Source: Boswellia sacra (Eukaryota > Streptophyta > Magnoliopsida > Sapindales > Burseraceae). From it: a DNA stretch of 64,000 nucleotides. The position numbers and the translations under genes were made by a program. Shown here one piece after another: positions 11,916-24,234 of the stretch (positions are counted from its first letter, which is position 1; each line of letters opens with the position of its first letter). Below the pieces are notes generated by a model. The model was not told the origin of the DNA and ran no database searches. It saw only the letters and a list, made by a program, of their open reading frames with translations. The stretch spans positions 3,534,001-3,598,000 of the forward strand of contig SNVD02010473.1 in NCBI GenBank assembly GCA_013180625.2, in the 5' to 3' direction.

Positions 11916-13789
11916 AGCTGATTCTGTCCAACTTTAGATGCTGAATCAATTTCATCATTTAGATTCTTGGTTTCAATTAAGTATTTGTGTTTTGTTGGGG
12001 CATCGATCTTGTTGATGCTCCTGTTTAGAAGTTTATGTTTCTGAAAGAAGAGAGCTCTCATCTCATGGATCTGTAGTTCTCTCAGGATATCGGTACTATT
12101 TTAATGCAATGCTAGTTTATAGCTATTATCTATTACCAATTTTCAATTCTGGGTTCTATTTTATTTTCCTTAAAGATTAATTCTTCAAGAGTGATTAAAT
12201 CTACTCTAAATTGATGCCATTATAAAGTTGAGATCTGCAGATTCTAACTTTTTTAGTACTTGAATAGCCATGTACTTTACTTGGATCAACAAATCCAATG
12301 CCTAGAGACATAATTTGCACTGGGGCTTGAACATTGAAATGGTTTGTATCTACTTCCTAGGAAAAAAAAAAGGCTTCTATATAATCTCATTAGTCATTCT
12401 GATGTAACCATATATTATTTCCTGGAATCTCCTCACGTGCCATCAAAACTCATGAATGGTTTCTGCAATCCAACACAAACTAAACGACGGTGGAATCAAC
12501 CCTTTTTTTTAATATTTTCTCAAATGGTGTATCCAAGGTTTCAAATTAAAGGGTATTTGAAAATACAGTGCAATTTATATGCTTTCTAATCTATAAATAT
12601 CTTTCAATGGATAATTATGTAAATTTCAAATGGAAAATGGAATGACGTAGTAAGTGATATAATAAAATACCACATCACTTAAACATATCATTTGGAATGG
12701 GATTTATGAAATAATTTTTTAGAATGGTTTTATTACTCACACAAGTATTTACTCTCAATAATACTTGAATTATGTAAATGTTAACTTAAATTTAATATTT
12801 TTCTTTTCAAAAACCAACAAAATTAGTTCAATTTATTGGCTATGGTGAAGTGTTATTATTAGTAATTTAATATCTTCTACGTTCGAGATAGAAAATAGTG
12901 TTAAGCGATGCAATTTGCTTCACAGAGTTATACCATTTCCAAATATACCTGTTTTAAAAATCTTGAAGTACACATATCTCATCATATTGACAATACGTCT
13001 GTGTGTTCAAGATTTCAAGTATACGTGGATTACATTTAAATATTATGTTGTGATTTATTTTTTATAGTTGGTTTGTACTAATCCAAAATAGGAAAATAAA
13101 GATAACAAGGTTGAGTTAGCATACATGCTCTTATATGTCTAATTATTTTAAAATTAAAACTATATTATTTATAATAAAAGTTAGAATATAAAATTGATGG
13201 AATAAAAATTTCATACATCCTATTCTTGGTAAATAACCAAAAATCAAGATAAACTTGACCCACAAAACAAAAAACAAAAAGCTAGATGAGTATCCTATAG
13301 TTTTTAAAGTATAAACATTAAGATCCGATAATTTTCTAATACTATATACTAACCAATTTGATAAAAAATGCTAGATATGTATCTAATGACCTATGCAACG
13401 ATGTTAAACAATATGTTAGACACATATGTAATCTTGATCGAAATGTTAGATATGATAGACATTACTTAATAATTGTCTAGTAAAAAAAATTTGAAAGCAT
13501 CAAACATATTCTACATACGAGACTACAACTTTGTGGTGCTAAATTTGTTTAAATAATAAAAGAATTAAACTTCTCTGTATATATGTGTGTGTGTTTGGAA
13601 TTTCTCTATATTCTTCTTTATATATTTTACCTTTAAAAAGGGGTTTGAAAAAAAGGGTTCGGGTTGAACCGGTTACCATCAGACTTTGAAGAACAGCTCT
13701 TTCTAAAACCCTAAAACACAGCTTCACCCGTCTTCCGAATCTGCCATTCTCTTCCCCCACAAAATTGAAGAAACAAATTTTTACACAAA
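11916..13789. other. 3' region of the KIN-like gene and intergenic spacer
   Basis: The first 200 bases are probably the 3' untranslated region. The rest is AT-rich with no coding signal; an 81-codon frame at 12344-12589 has no motif. A short inverted repeat around AAGTGAT..ATCACTT lies near 12650-12680, and a GT-rich run lies near 13583. Confidence 0.5.
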
Positions 13790-15790
13790 ATGAGACATCA
13801 ATGGCGTTTTCTGCTTCTCCGAAACTACCCTCGTTCGAATCTCCAGTTTCCCACAGCGCTCTCTTCTCAGGTACACTCCAACCCAAGCAATACTCTCCAT
13901 GAATCTCTTCACATTCTCTCTTCACATCTTCACACGTACTCTCACTCGCACTTGCTTCCGGACACCGTTTCACGACGACCCATTTTCTATTTTCGATCGA
14001 ATTCAATAAATTGTAAGAATCCCATCATTTGTGGCTTCTCGTCTGAGGCAGCAGTGGAGCAGAAAGTCTCAGACTTTTCGGTTGTTAGTGATATTTTTAC
14101 TAAGTTTACTGATGCTAGTGATATTAGCAAAGAGTTGGAATTGAATGGTGTTGTTTTCACTCATGAGATTGTGTTGAAAGTCTTGAGGAATCTCGAATCG
14201 AGCCCAGATGCTGCAAGGAGGTTTTTTGATTGGGTTTTGGAGAGAGAGAGTGAGAGATTGAGCTCCAAATCCTATAATAGGATGCTGAGAATACTGGGTG
14301 TTAATGGGTTTGTTGAGGAGTTTTGGAGCTTGGTTGATGCTATGAAGAAAAAAGGGTACGGTGTATCTGGCCATGTGCGTGATAAAATGATTGAAAAGTT
14401 TGAGAAAGATGGGTTAGAGAGTGAGTTAGAGAGGTTAAAAGAGGTTTTTGCTACAGGGTCGATTGATAATTCAACAGAGAAGATTGGTTCTAGGGTGTGC
14501 AAGATTGTCAAAAGTGAGGTCTGGGGTGATGATGTCGAGAGGCAGTTGAGGGAACTGGCTTTTACATTTTCAAGTGATTTGGTTAAAATTGTTGTGGAAA
14601 ATCTTGGTGATGAGCCGACGAAAGCTTTGATATTTTTCAGGTGGGCTGAGGAGAGTGGTTTGGTTAAGCATGATGAGAGGAGTTATAATGCAATGGCCAG
14701 GGTTTTGGGGAGGGAGGACTGCATTGATAGGTTTTGGAAGGTTGTTGATGAAATGAGAAGCAAGGCTTATGAAATGGAGATTGAGACATATGTCAAGGTT
14801 TTGGGGAGGTTTTGTAAGAGGAAAATGATTAAGGATGCTGTGGATTTGTATGAGTTCGCAATGGCTGGAAACAATAAACCTTCTGTGCATTGTTGCACTT
14901 TTTTGCTGAGGAAAATAGTGGTTGGTAAGCAGTTAAATATGGGGCTTTTCACAAGGGTTGTAAGTGTTTTTACGGAAAATGGGAATTTCTTGACTGATTC
15001 ACTGGTTGGTGCAGTTTTTAAGGCTTTGGCTAGCGTTGGTAGGTTGACAGAGTACAATAAGATCTTGGAAGCACTGCAAAAAGGAGGGTTTATAGCTGGT
15101 GATAATATAAACAGCAAAATTGCGTTCAGGCTTAGTAGTAGTGGTAAAAAGGATGAAGTTAGTGAGTTTATGGATCATATGGAAGCGTCAGGGAGTAATT
15201 TAGGCTCCAAGACATGGGTGTCTTTGATTGAGGGACATTGTGTAGCTGGTGATATCGAAAAGGCTTCTGATTGTTTCCAAAAGATGGTTGAAAAAGAGGG
15301 GGCCTCTTGTGCTGGTCATGCATTTGAGTTGTTGGTAAATGCTTATTGCAGGAAGAACAGAGCATTAGATGCTTGCAAGCTTGTTCATGACCATGTCAGT
15401 GAAAATCAGTTGCAGCCTTTGCATTCAACATACAAAGAATTAACTCGGAATTTATTAGTTCAAGGTGGGTTTAATGATGCTTTAAGTCTTTTGGGCTTGA
15501 TGAAGAGTCATGGCTTCCCACCTTTTGTAGATCCATTTTTTAAGCATGTCTCAAAGTCTGGAACTGGTGATGATGCTATTGCTTTCTTAAAAGCCATGAC
15601 CTCGAAGAGATTTCCATCTACATCTGTGGTTCTCCACATGTTTGAAGCCTTTTTCCAGGCCAGAAGGCATAGTGAAGCACAAGATTTCCTGGCTAAATGC
15701 CCAGCTTACATCCGTAACCATGCCGATGTTTTGAATCTCTTCCTCTCCAACAAATCTGGCAGAGGTTCTGCTACTGCTGTGGCTGCTTAG
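13790..15790 (+). CDS. Mitochondrial-type P-class pentatricopeptide repeat protein
   Basis: A single uninterrupted frame of 666 residues, intronless as most plant PPR genes are. The first 85 residues are rich in Arg, Ser, His and Leu and poor in acids, as expected of a mitochondrial targeting peptide. PPR-type helix pairs follow. Two long blocks are related to each other: residues 138-190 (RRFFDWVLERES, SYNRMLRILG, EEFWSLVDAM) and 274-326 (LIFFRWAEESG, SYNAMARVLG, DRFWKVVDEM). Further repeats run from about 330 to 635, for example KTWVSLIEGHCVAGDIEKAS. There is no E, E+ or DYW tail, so it is a P-class protein, which usually stabilises, processes or helps translate particular organelle transcripts. 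It resembles Arabidopsis At3g02490-type proteins, but I am not sure of the orthology. The target RNA cannot be read from the sequence. Confidence 0.9.
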   Translation: MRHQWRFLLLRNYPRSNLQFPTALSSQVHSNPSNTLHESLHILSSHLHTYSHSHLLPDTVSRRPIFYFRSNSINCKNPIICGFSSEAAVEQKVSDFSVVSDIFTKFTDASDISKELELNGVVFTHEIVLKVLRNLESSPDAARRFFDWVLERESERLSSKSYNRMLRILGVNGFVEEFWSLVDAMKKKGYGVSGHVRDKMIEKFEKDGLESELERLKEVFATGSIDNSTEKIGSRVCKIVKSEVWGDDVERQLRELAFTFSSDLVKIVVENLGDEPTKALIFFRWAEESGLVKHDERSYNAMARVLGREDCIDRFWKVVDEMRSKAYEMEIETYVKVLGRFCKRKMIKDAVDLYEFAMAGNNKPSVHCCTFLLRKIVVGKQLNMGLFTRVVSVFTENGNFLTDSLVGAVFKALASVGRLTEYNKILEALQKGGFIAGDNINSKIAFRLSSSGKKDEVSEFMDHMEASGSNLGSKTWVSLIEGHCVAGDIEKASDCFQKMVEKEGASCAGHAFELLVNAYCRKNRALDACKLVHDHVSENQLQPLHSTYKELTRNLLVQGGFNDALSLLGLMKSHGFPPFVDPFFKHVSKSGTGDDAIAFLKAMTSKRFPSTSVVLHMFEAFFQARRHSEAQDFLAKCPAYIRNHADVLNLFLSNKSGRGSATAVAA

Positions 15791-17890
15791 GCTTTAACGG
15801 AGTGTATTTTCTTTTGTATTTGTTTGGTTGATCTAATATGGCATTTGTTGAAATTTTTAGCTATTAAAATTTTGAGCTCCTAATAGAAAACTTGTTGCCT
15901 ACTGGCACATGATCAGCTTTAATATGGAAAATAAATTTTGAAGGTATCCAAGTTTCACATAGTTTTAGACATTCTTCATACCATTTCATGCATCTATATA
16001 GCAGTTCAATTCCTAAATGATTTGTGAATGACTAGTTGAATAGAGAATCAAATAAGTGAACTTTTATTCGATGTTTTACTGTAGATTTCTTTGTTTTCAT
16101 ATATAACATGTATCTGAAGTTTTGCTATAACCATTAGGAAGTTTTAATTTACTGGAACCATCTTTGAAATGGATATGTTATTGCAAGGCTTTTATGCAAA
16201 TGGGTGTCCAATTTAATATACATGTGCTGTTTATTAAAAAATTTGTAAAAATTATTTATTCCTATTTTTCTGGAATTTCGTTGATTCTCAGTTCTTGATT
16301 TTGCTTGTTCTGTAAATATGTGGTGCTTCAGCTCTGGGTTGCTGTGTTTTTGAGGCTGAACCAATATTAATCTTCAAACAAGTAAAAGCATTTGTGTTTC
16401 ACAAGTTGAATAGGTGAACCTAGTTTACTTATACCATATTTGAGATAATAGTGGTTAAATCCTGGTCAGTTGTAGGTTTTCTAGTTTCATTTCATGTTTG
16501 GGTCTGAAGGATTGTAGTGAAAATTATTACACCTATCTGAAGCGTTGTAGTGACAACTATTTTGCCTGTCTGATATGCAATCCAAAACTGGTCTTATTTA
16601 TGAATCGCTTTGAGACATTTTGGAAATCACCAGTGTACTTAGCTGAATGGTAATAAATCATCTATTCTTTATTGTCAGAATCTTCAAGAGTGTAAGGTAC
16701 TTAAGAGATTTTGATGGCTTTTTAAGAACTTATCATTTGAAGTCTTAATGTAGGGGATAAAAATCAGCAGTAGGTGTAACGCTGAAGGGATTCCTATTAA
16801 ATTATTTCCGTTTGGGAAAAGATTAGTGCTATCTGTCGGTAGATCATCTAAACAACGATTGTTCCTTGTATTGCCTTTTCTTTTAAGGCAGCTTTTGGAT
16901 GTTGGTATTAGAGCTTGGGTTTTCTTTTAAGGGAAATCTTAGTGGGAGATGCTAGTTGGTGCTTTTATGGTATATTTGGGAAGATAGGAACAAAAATTTT
17001 ATGGAAGCGCAGGAATTAGTACTCGGTTATTCCACAATGTTGAGAACATTGGATCTATCTTACTTTGTTAGGTCATGGTCTTTTATTTAGTTTGATAACT
17101 ACTTTTAGTTTATTTTTTCTTTTCCCATTTCCTCCCTGTAAAGTAAAACTTGGATAATATTTTGTAAGACTGATGTTTTTATTTCTTTAAAGAAATTTTA
17201 ACTTGAGATAGGAATGTATCATGTATAGGAATCTGATAAACTATTTCGCATTTGATGCCAAATGATCTGGAAAAGTGAACTTGCAGAGGTAGCTCAGGGA
17301 TTCAATGATAACATGTTGGGCATGACTAGTCTATGGGATGACCATCTTTCCCGTTTACAGAAACATGTCCAAGCCCATCGGACTTTTTACATTCTTGGTC
17401 TCTGTGAGGCCTCACAAGGTTTATGCTTATGGTTTGATGACAAGTCTTAGGCATTTACTTCTACCTTTCTTGGTTTTGTTCTGAAGCTGGACTGAAACAG
17501 AAATAGATGGGATGCAATTATGTAGAAAGGATTCAACCAGGCCTTGTAATTCTGCATTTGACCAGTACCTGTCTGGACGTTCTTTGTAAGTTTGTTAACT
17601 TGCTTATCATCCAGCCTCTGTTTTGTCTCTGTAGATTTCTATGAACTTTATTTGTCACAGGATGTGAGGCTGGATCAAAAATTTAATCCTGAATGCATTC
17701 TATCTACTGTAAAATAATATAAGTTAAATATTATATGATTATTGAGGGCTGGGGGTAGCGTTGTAGTATGCTATTACTTTTTGCATAGCCGTTATACAGT
17801 TTCCGAGTATTTCTTTGCAAGTGTCTTGTGTTGTCACCAGAGAAGCACTGTTTTATCGTGCTTGCTTGAAGGACTTTGTAGGTTTGTTTC
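15791..17890. other. 3' region of the PPR gene and spacer
   Basis: No complete gene is seen. The DNA is T-rich on the plus strand, like a long 3' untranslated region or introns. A 62-codon frame at 17262-17450 includes a coding-like piece (ELAEVAQGFND, MTSLWDDHLSRLQKH) that I cannot assign. See the separate note on a possible exon at 18225-18309. Confidence 0.4.
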
Positions 17891-18046
17891 TGATGCAGAG
17901 TCTATGTCGAGTGTCGAGCATTGATGCAGAGTCTGTGTCGAGTGTTGAGCATTGAAGCAGGGCCTGTGTCAAGTGTCGAGCATTGAAGCAGGGGCCTGTA
18001 TCGAGTGTCGAGCATTGAAGTAGAACCTGTGTCAAATGTTCCTATT
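17891..18046. repeat. 31-bp minisatellite
   Basis: Units beginning TGATGCAG or TGAAGCAG start at 17891, 17922, 17953, 17984 and 18016, giving periods of 31, 31, 31 and 32 bp and nearly five copies. The shared core is CTGTGTCGAGTGTCGAGCAT. Copies differ by several substitutions and one inserted G. Confidence 0.9.
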
Positions 18047-18919
18047 TTCTTTGATATTTTACTTTATGTAGTTTTCCGTTTTCTGTCCTTGAGGTTAAAC
18101 GCATCGTTTTGTCTTTTACACAAATCAGATTGTACAAAACCAACTAGATGCTGGGACTGAATACAATCTTGATTAATATTCTAGTACATTTTTTCTGGAA
18201 ACTTTGAATACACACTGTCTGCAGGAAGCATGAACACCTCGTGCTCCAGAGCTTCCTTCATTCCAATAGACCCGCTGCATCAGTTTCCTCTCAAATGTCC
18301 TTTGGATAACAAGTAGTATCTCTGTGTGAAGTTCCTTTTTTATGGGGGGAAAAATAATTAATAAGGGAACTGTTAGTGTAGTCTAGTCCTCTTGCCGACT
18401 CCCTTCTTCGTAGAAGTGTCTCATTTGCTCTTTTCCGACCACAGTCAATCCTCCTTGCTTGTGTGACTTGTTGTGGATTGACTTGTTGCCTCTGGCTCTG
18501 GGGTTGGCTCAGTGTGCTGAACCGAATGTTAAATACCTGGCGTGAGAACAGGTAGTAGAGTGGGTTTTTATGTGTTTTTTTTGGAAAGTTTTTCTTGTAT
18601 TTTGGGTGCCTCAACATTTCCTATGTGTTGATGAAGTACTGAAGCTCTGTGTTCGGTATTGTGTTTGTATAATTCCATGAATCGTGAGTTACAGCAACTG
18701 AACAAAAAAAGAAAATGTGTATATCTATATTGTTTTCATAAGTATTCATTCAACACATTCATCTTTACGCTTTACAATTATAAATCTGGCGCAAAGTGTT
18801 TGTGCCTGAATGCTTTTCTTTGCTTTAAAGCGAAGTTAAAAATTTAGCTCCTCACCAAGGGATTTTATTTTATTTTTGACTAGAAAAGCAAAAAAAAGCA
18901 ATTATTATTCAAGAATTAC
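18047..18919. other. Spacer with one exon-like segment
   Basis: At 18225-18309 a CTGCAG acceptor-like site is followed by a 27-codon open frame with balanced composition and a TAA stop. No partner exon could be fixed, so no gene is called. The rest is T-rich with no coding signal. Confidence 0.35.
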
Positions 18920-19180
18920 ATGTGTCACATCCTTGGCGACACTTTACAGTCCTTATAAACCCTCAAGTGCCTCTATGCGCGCCTTCGAGAGGTGGTTCCC
19001 GCGCCTTCGAGAGGTGGTTTCCACGTGTGCGCAAAGTCCAATATCTCGATCTACTGTTTGATATTGTCCGCTTTGGACACACCGTCCGTCACGGTTTTGC
19101 TTTTCGGGCTTTGCAACTCAAAAGACTTCCAACAGCTTAAGGAGTTCACAAGGTATTTAAGCACATATCACATTATATTC
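18920..19180. repeat. Remnant of a repetitive element, GC-richer island
   Basis: This island of higher GC in T-rich DNA contains CACATCCTTGGCGACACT, CTGTTTGATATTGTCCGCTT and GGTATTTAAGC, wording I associate with dispersed plant repeats. It includes a 22-bp tandem duplication (18979-19000, 19001-19022; one mismatch). Three overlapping frames run through it but show no family. I call it repeat debris, not a gene. Confidence 0.4.
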
Positions 19181-22100
19181 CTAATCGATGTAAGATGTTA
19201 CATAATGAATTTTCAGAATTGTTTGTGTAAACGGCAAAGAATCTTTATCTGTTATTAGTTGGCTTGTCAATGTATACTTGATAATTTAATGGGTTTTCAG
19301 CTCATTGAAAATAACTAAAGATACATAAACCCCATTTGAAAAAGAAAGTCCTTAGCATTTTGCTAATGGAAGCAAGATGTACTGTTGAGATTTATTCTTT
19401 TTGAATAATTAAGGGGGGGACCAAACAAGTTCTTTTGTTTTACCCATACGCGTGTTTGATCCTGGTAAGAATTGGACCTCAAATTATATTTCTTGCGTGA
19501 TAGAAACATTGCAGGCTTTTAGCAGAATCCCTTGCAAAAAGAGTAGCATGCATTTCTTCTTTTCATGGAGCATGTGCATTAGAAAGGCAGCCCAGCAAAG
19601 GCTTGGATCCTTTTTGGCTCTGATCAATTTACCAACGCTAGTGAATTCCCAGCAAAGCACCCTCTTTTCTCGCAAGGGTATAATTCATTTATCAAGGGTT
19701 CAAAGCATATCACATTCATATTGTTTGTTTCTGGTAGCATACTATGTGCTTATTATGAAGTTGTCCTACTGCTTTTGAGTGCTAAACCTTGTTCTATTCA
19801 ATGGAATGTGAAAGTGGTCTAACTTGTTTGTCTGAGCTTGGCCAGGAAAATGACATATCATTAGATCATTTTTCAAATTTTTCTCCAGAAGTTTTTATTT
19901 CCATATCCTTCTTCTCATTGTTATCTCTGCTGCCTCAACTTTTTCATGAAACTGCACTGGAATGGTACGCAAATGGACTGATTAAGACTTATCAACGAGC
20001 AAAACGCGATGAAAGTGACAGAACAAACCATAAATTTTTGTTATTATTCTTTAGAGTTCATTAATATTCAGGAAAACTTCTTACGAGAGACTACAGTAAG
20101 TTGTTGTAGTCTTCTGTTAAACATTTCAATTTCGGTGATTTTTATTTCGTGGGCATATAGATAGAAACAAAGGACAAGTAATGCAGCTACATCCAGTAAG
20201 ACAAAATGTCCATCATGTTGTGATGATTAGTAGCTATTTTCTTCCGCAGTCACTGTGTGACACCGTAAAACTAGTCATTTAAGAAAGTGGGGAGGCCTTG
20301 AGGGGACCAAAAGTAGCAAAATTGCTGTCAATCTAGGCCTCATATACCTCTCAAAGATAAATAATAGAACCGTGATTCACGACCTTATTGATAATTCCAT
20401 ACACATACCATGTGTCACAGGGATGCTAAATGCCCAGATTGCTTTTAATATCACTTTCTTCGAAGCTGAACCAAATTAATTCAAAGTAATTTTAGCTAAT
20501 TGAGCATAGTTGCAACTTACAAATGGGAGGCAAACTTTCCCACCGAAAAAACAAAAAAGAAAGAAAGAGAGGGCAAGAGTGATTATTGTTTCACAGTAAA
20601 GAGCGGGTAAAAGGAGTTGCCATGGACCATGGACCATGCTTGGACCAAATTATAATAGTGTGGGAAGAGCATAGATGATATAAAGTGAATTGTTACTGGT
20701 TTTCTGGGGTCTTTTCAAGATGCTAAAACATCATCATATCTTACAAGTGAAAAAAATGGGTCCCAAGTGTCCCTCAAGCAAGCTTTATCTACCATGTTTG
20801 TCTTTCAACTTATGAACACTTGAATCCCTTGATTCATTTTCACTTCCTTCCAATGACCCTCCTTGTCTTTACAGGATTACTAGCTAGTGATGCCACTAAC
20901 TTTTTGTCCCTTTTTTCATCCCTTTTTTTCAAACAAACAAATTAAAAATAAGGATCAAGTATACACCTCTCAAATAGTAACAAGATAAAGGTCCCCCTCT
21001 CCCTAGTCTCTCATTCTCTTTTTTCTTGTCATGTGGCTTTCTTTTGAATGGATGCATAATTTAATCTCTTTTTATCCTCTACATAAAGTGCTATTTCATT
21101 TGCAGACTAATGGAGGCTAATTGCCCCCCCTTTCAGGCCCACACAAAATGATTCCCACTCCCCATCGCCTCTTGCAAAATCATACTCCCAAATGCATCAC
21201 ACTATAATGACTGTTATAATGAACAATGGACAAAGATTATTAAGATGTTTATAACACTTTTTATATCCCCAAATTGAAGAATCTGGACTTCTAATGAAAG
21301 TTGTGATCATCACCAGCTACAGGATTACACGGTGCCACATGATTAGGTTGCTTAGTAGTACTTGATGATCAGGTGACCCACTTCCTCAAAACTCAAAAAA
21401 AGGAATGAAGCATATAGAGGAAAGTTTCATTCATTGTTCATCTCCGTTGCCATGCATTATCATTAGTCTCCATTTATGTATTTTGGCGTGCAATATATGT
21501 TATTAATAAAACTCATCTTTGTATGTTTTGAAAAAATATGTGATAAGTGAAAGACTGTAGATTTGAAAATGTATTCAACAATCAAAGTACAAGCACTAGA
21601 CTAGAACTTCAAATGGGTTACAAGTTATGAAGACCAGATAGGGCCTAATAGTATTCAACTGAGCTTGAATGCTCTGTAATGTGTTATTTTTAGGTGCAAT
21701 AATGTCATGACATATATCATGTATGGGGTCTCTGTACTTGGGTTTGGTAACAATAAAAGTAAAAGTAGTGATATTGCTTCTTCAATCTCTCTCCATGCAT
21801 TGAGTCCCCAACTACTACTAGATAAAAAATCATATATACTTTATCTAACTTGATTGGTTATTCTAGATTTCAATCATGTTATTGATATAAAAGAAATCCC
21901 TTGTGTATTGACATTACAAGACCATAAAAATATAATCACATTCATGTAACATATATTTTTAATATGTAAGTAATTTCATTGAGTTAGGTGGCCCATTGGT
22001 GTGCTATAGGTATATTTGATGATTGATAGTTATCTCTTATATAGACAAATTATATACATTCATGAGTAATATCCATGTGTTGTTTAAAATCTTATTCTCA

Positions 22101-22969
22101 TTGCTTGTCCTGATTTAAGCATGTAGTATAGTATTTTTATTATTTTTTCTCTTAATGGAAATCCAGTTTAGCTCTAGCTAGGGCATAGTAGAAAAGTGAC
22201 ATGGCTGTTTAGGATCAACCACACTAATCCAATCACATGAAGCCATGTGTTTATGATGGTGGTGGGCAATGAACAAATTTTGCCACATGTCTTGATCTAA
22301 TAGGTCGGTTAGTGGGAGTGTCTCACATCCTTGGCAACTTATCATATTATTAGAAGACAAAAGAAAGAAAAGACAAGCAATGCAAACAAATGAAGAAATA
22401 AAAATTTGATCAAGGGGTAGTTTGAGGGCAAAATCTAGTTTATGTTGAACACTACAATTGGGATTCCCCTTATTCTTTTAGGGTGATAAGGTGATAGGAG
22501 GAAAGAGACAATTAAATCTAGCTGTTCCCAGTATTTTTGGCCCTTAATCTGTGGACACTTTTGTCATTTTTCTCAATTTTAAAGTTCTCTGTTCTTTTCT
22601 TGTGATTGGTCAATTTCTTCTTTGCTTTAACTTAGGGTTGTGCATGCCCCACTAGTGTTCCACTAGCCATTTCCATCCCTAATCCATGGCCTACTTGTTA
22701 AAACTAATCAGAATGGCCTTTATAATAAGAGATCTTATCAACAATCCATTTGGGTACTAAATATAAGCTAACGAAAGAGTTGTTTACACGCCCCCCGTGA
22801 ATGGGTTTGAATGTGTACGTGACTTGGTCTTGGTGGCATGGCATCATTCAATAGAGAAGCAATATGGCAGCTTTTGCTTTTAAAAGTTTTACTCTTTTTG
22901 AATAGTTTTCTTTGTGGAATGGCTGTCTGCCGCTGCCGAAGCCTGAAGTGAAAGATAGACCAAAGAAAA
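19181..22969. other. Intergenic region, no gene called
   Basis: Frames of 63 to 108 codons at 19452-19778 and 19789-20064 lack motifs and are not conserved-looking. From 20500 to 22750 the DNA is AT-rich with low-complexity runs. No RNA gene or repeat structure was recognised. Confidence 0.45.
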
Positions 22970-22995
22970 GAGTGAGTGAGTGAGTGAGTGAGTGA
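22970..22995. repeat. (GAGT)n microsatellite
   Basis: About six and a half copies of GAGT run in a row. On the minus strand this reads as Thr-His-Ser-Leu repeats inside an otherwise unsupported frame. Confidence 0.95.
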
Positions 22996-23228
22996 ATGTG
23001 TGCGTGTGTGACCGTTAGCTGGTGTGGTGGTGGGCTTGTGGAATCTATCAAAAAAGTAGAACCATTTACAGCACAAAAGTCACCAAATTCGCCAATATAT
23101 TATTAGTGTTATTTACCATACACATCAAAAGAGAAACAATAAACAAATAAATAAAACAAAGATACTGATTGAGGCTCTTAAAATGGTGGGTGGGTGACCA
23201 AATCCACCATCACCAATCTCGAGCTCTC

Positions 23229-23513
23229 TCATGGCCTTTGTTTGCCATGCCCCACCTCGAGATTCTCACATTCTCCATTTATTATCATGTACAAATTAGC
23301 GTATAAAGAAATGTGAGAAAAGATGGTTTCTGGGAATTTTACTGTATGGCCAAATTCAGGGAATGTTGGATTCTCTCCATTGTTACTTGTTGCAAGCAAT
23401 GCCTTGCCTTCTGTCTTCCCATTCAAATAGGCTACATTGTCTCTGCTCCATTTGTATGTTCTGATGTTTCCATCTTCCAATAAAATACTTGACTCACCGT
23501 AAACAATAAACAT
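23229..23513 (-). other. Unassigned 94-codon open frame
   Basis: An ATG-started frame (MFIVYGESSILLEDGNIRTY at its start) has a composition that looks more protein-like than its AT-rich surroundings, with KWSRDNVAYLNGKTEG and NGENPTFPEFGHTVKFPE inside. There is no signal peptide, membrane segment or known motif. A GT donor-like GGTGAGTC near its start suggests it could be part of a spliced transcript. It lies 0.7 kb upstream of the receptor kinase, on the other strand. It may be chance. Confidence 0.2.
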
Positions 23514-24234
23514 TACTCTTCTCTAGGATCCCAATTACGTGACCCAGAGCATAACTTTGTGTTCAAGAAAGCAACATTATTTAAAAAAAAAAGGGAAAAA
23601 GATTAGATTACACAGTTTGAATTATTTATATTGAGGAGATAAACGATAAACACAATTAAAGCCTGTAAGTACTTTCAAGAAATAAAAGAACAACGTTATA
23701 CACTCTAAATCATATTTTTCAAAAGGTAAACTTCTTAACTTGTAACACGAAAGTAAGAAGTTTTTATATAGATAACATTAGTTTAAAAAGAAGAAAAAGG
23801 TGAAGTTATATGTTATTATAATGCAAAGAAATGAATGATTAGTATAGGAAAGGGAATTCCCAATAATCTCCTTGATCTATAGAATACTGGTCCAAGATTT
23901 CCTTAGTATTTGTTGTTATAAGATTATGGGCATATTATATATTCTCCTCTTTACAAGTCCTGACTCAATGACAGGCATGCTAGTTCCCTTTACAGTACCA
24001 ATAAAACTTGTGTTTTTTCTTGGGTACTGACGCAGGATTTAGTGGATGGATTTCAGGCATAGAAAGCAGCAGCCAGCAAGTGGGTTGTGATCTAATTAGG
24101 ATTGCTTTGAACCATCTAAACTCAGTTCAAACTAAGTTTTCCTAGTGTTAGTAGATACTTACTAGTTCTAGCTCAAACATAATAAGCAGCCTTTGGCAAC
24201 TGAGTTTTGTTTAGCTGTTGTGGAGCTTTATTCA
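23514..24234. other. Upstream region of the receptor kinase
   Basis: AT-rich presumed promoter and leader. A clear TATA box could not be singled out. The stretch 24000-24234 is less AT-rich and probably contains the 5' untranslated region. Confidence 0.4.

Noticed and set aside
13539..14006. 155-codon minus-strand frame over the PPR start
   Set aside because: It is a shadow of the PPR coding frame and its leader, with no recognisable domain.
22768..23076. 102-codon minus-strand frame with Thr-His-Ser-Leu repeats
   Set aside because: The repeat comes from the GAGT microsatellite and the rest has no motif.
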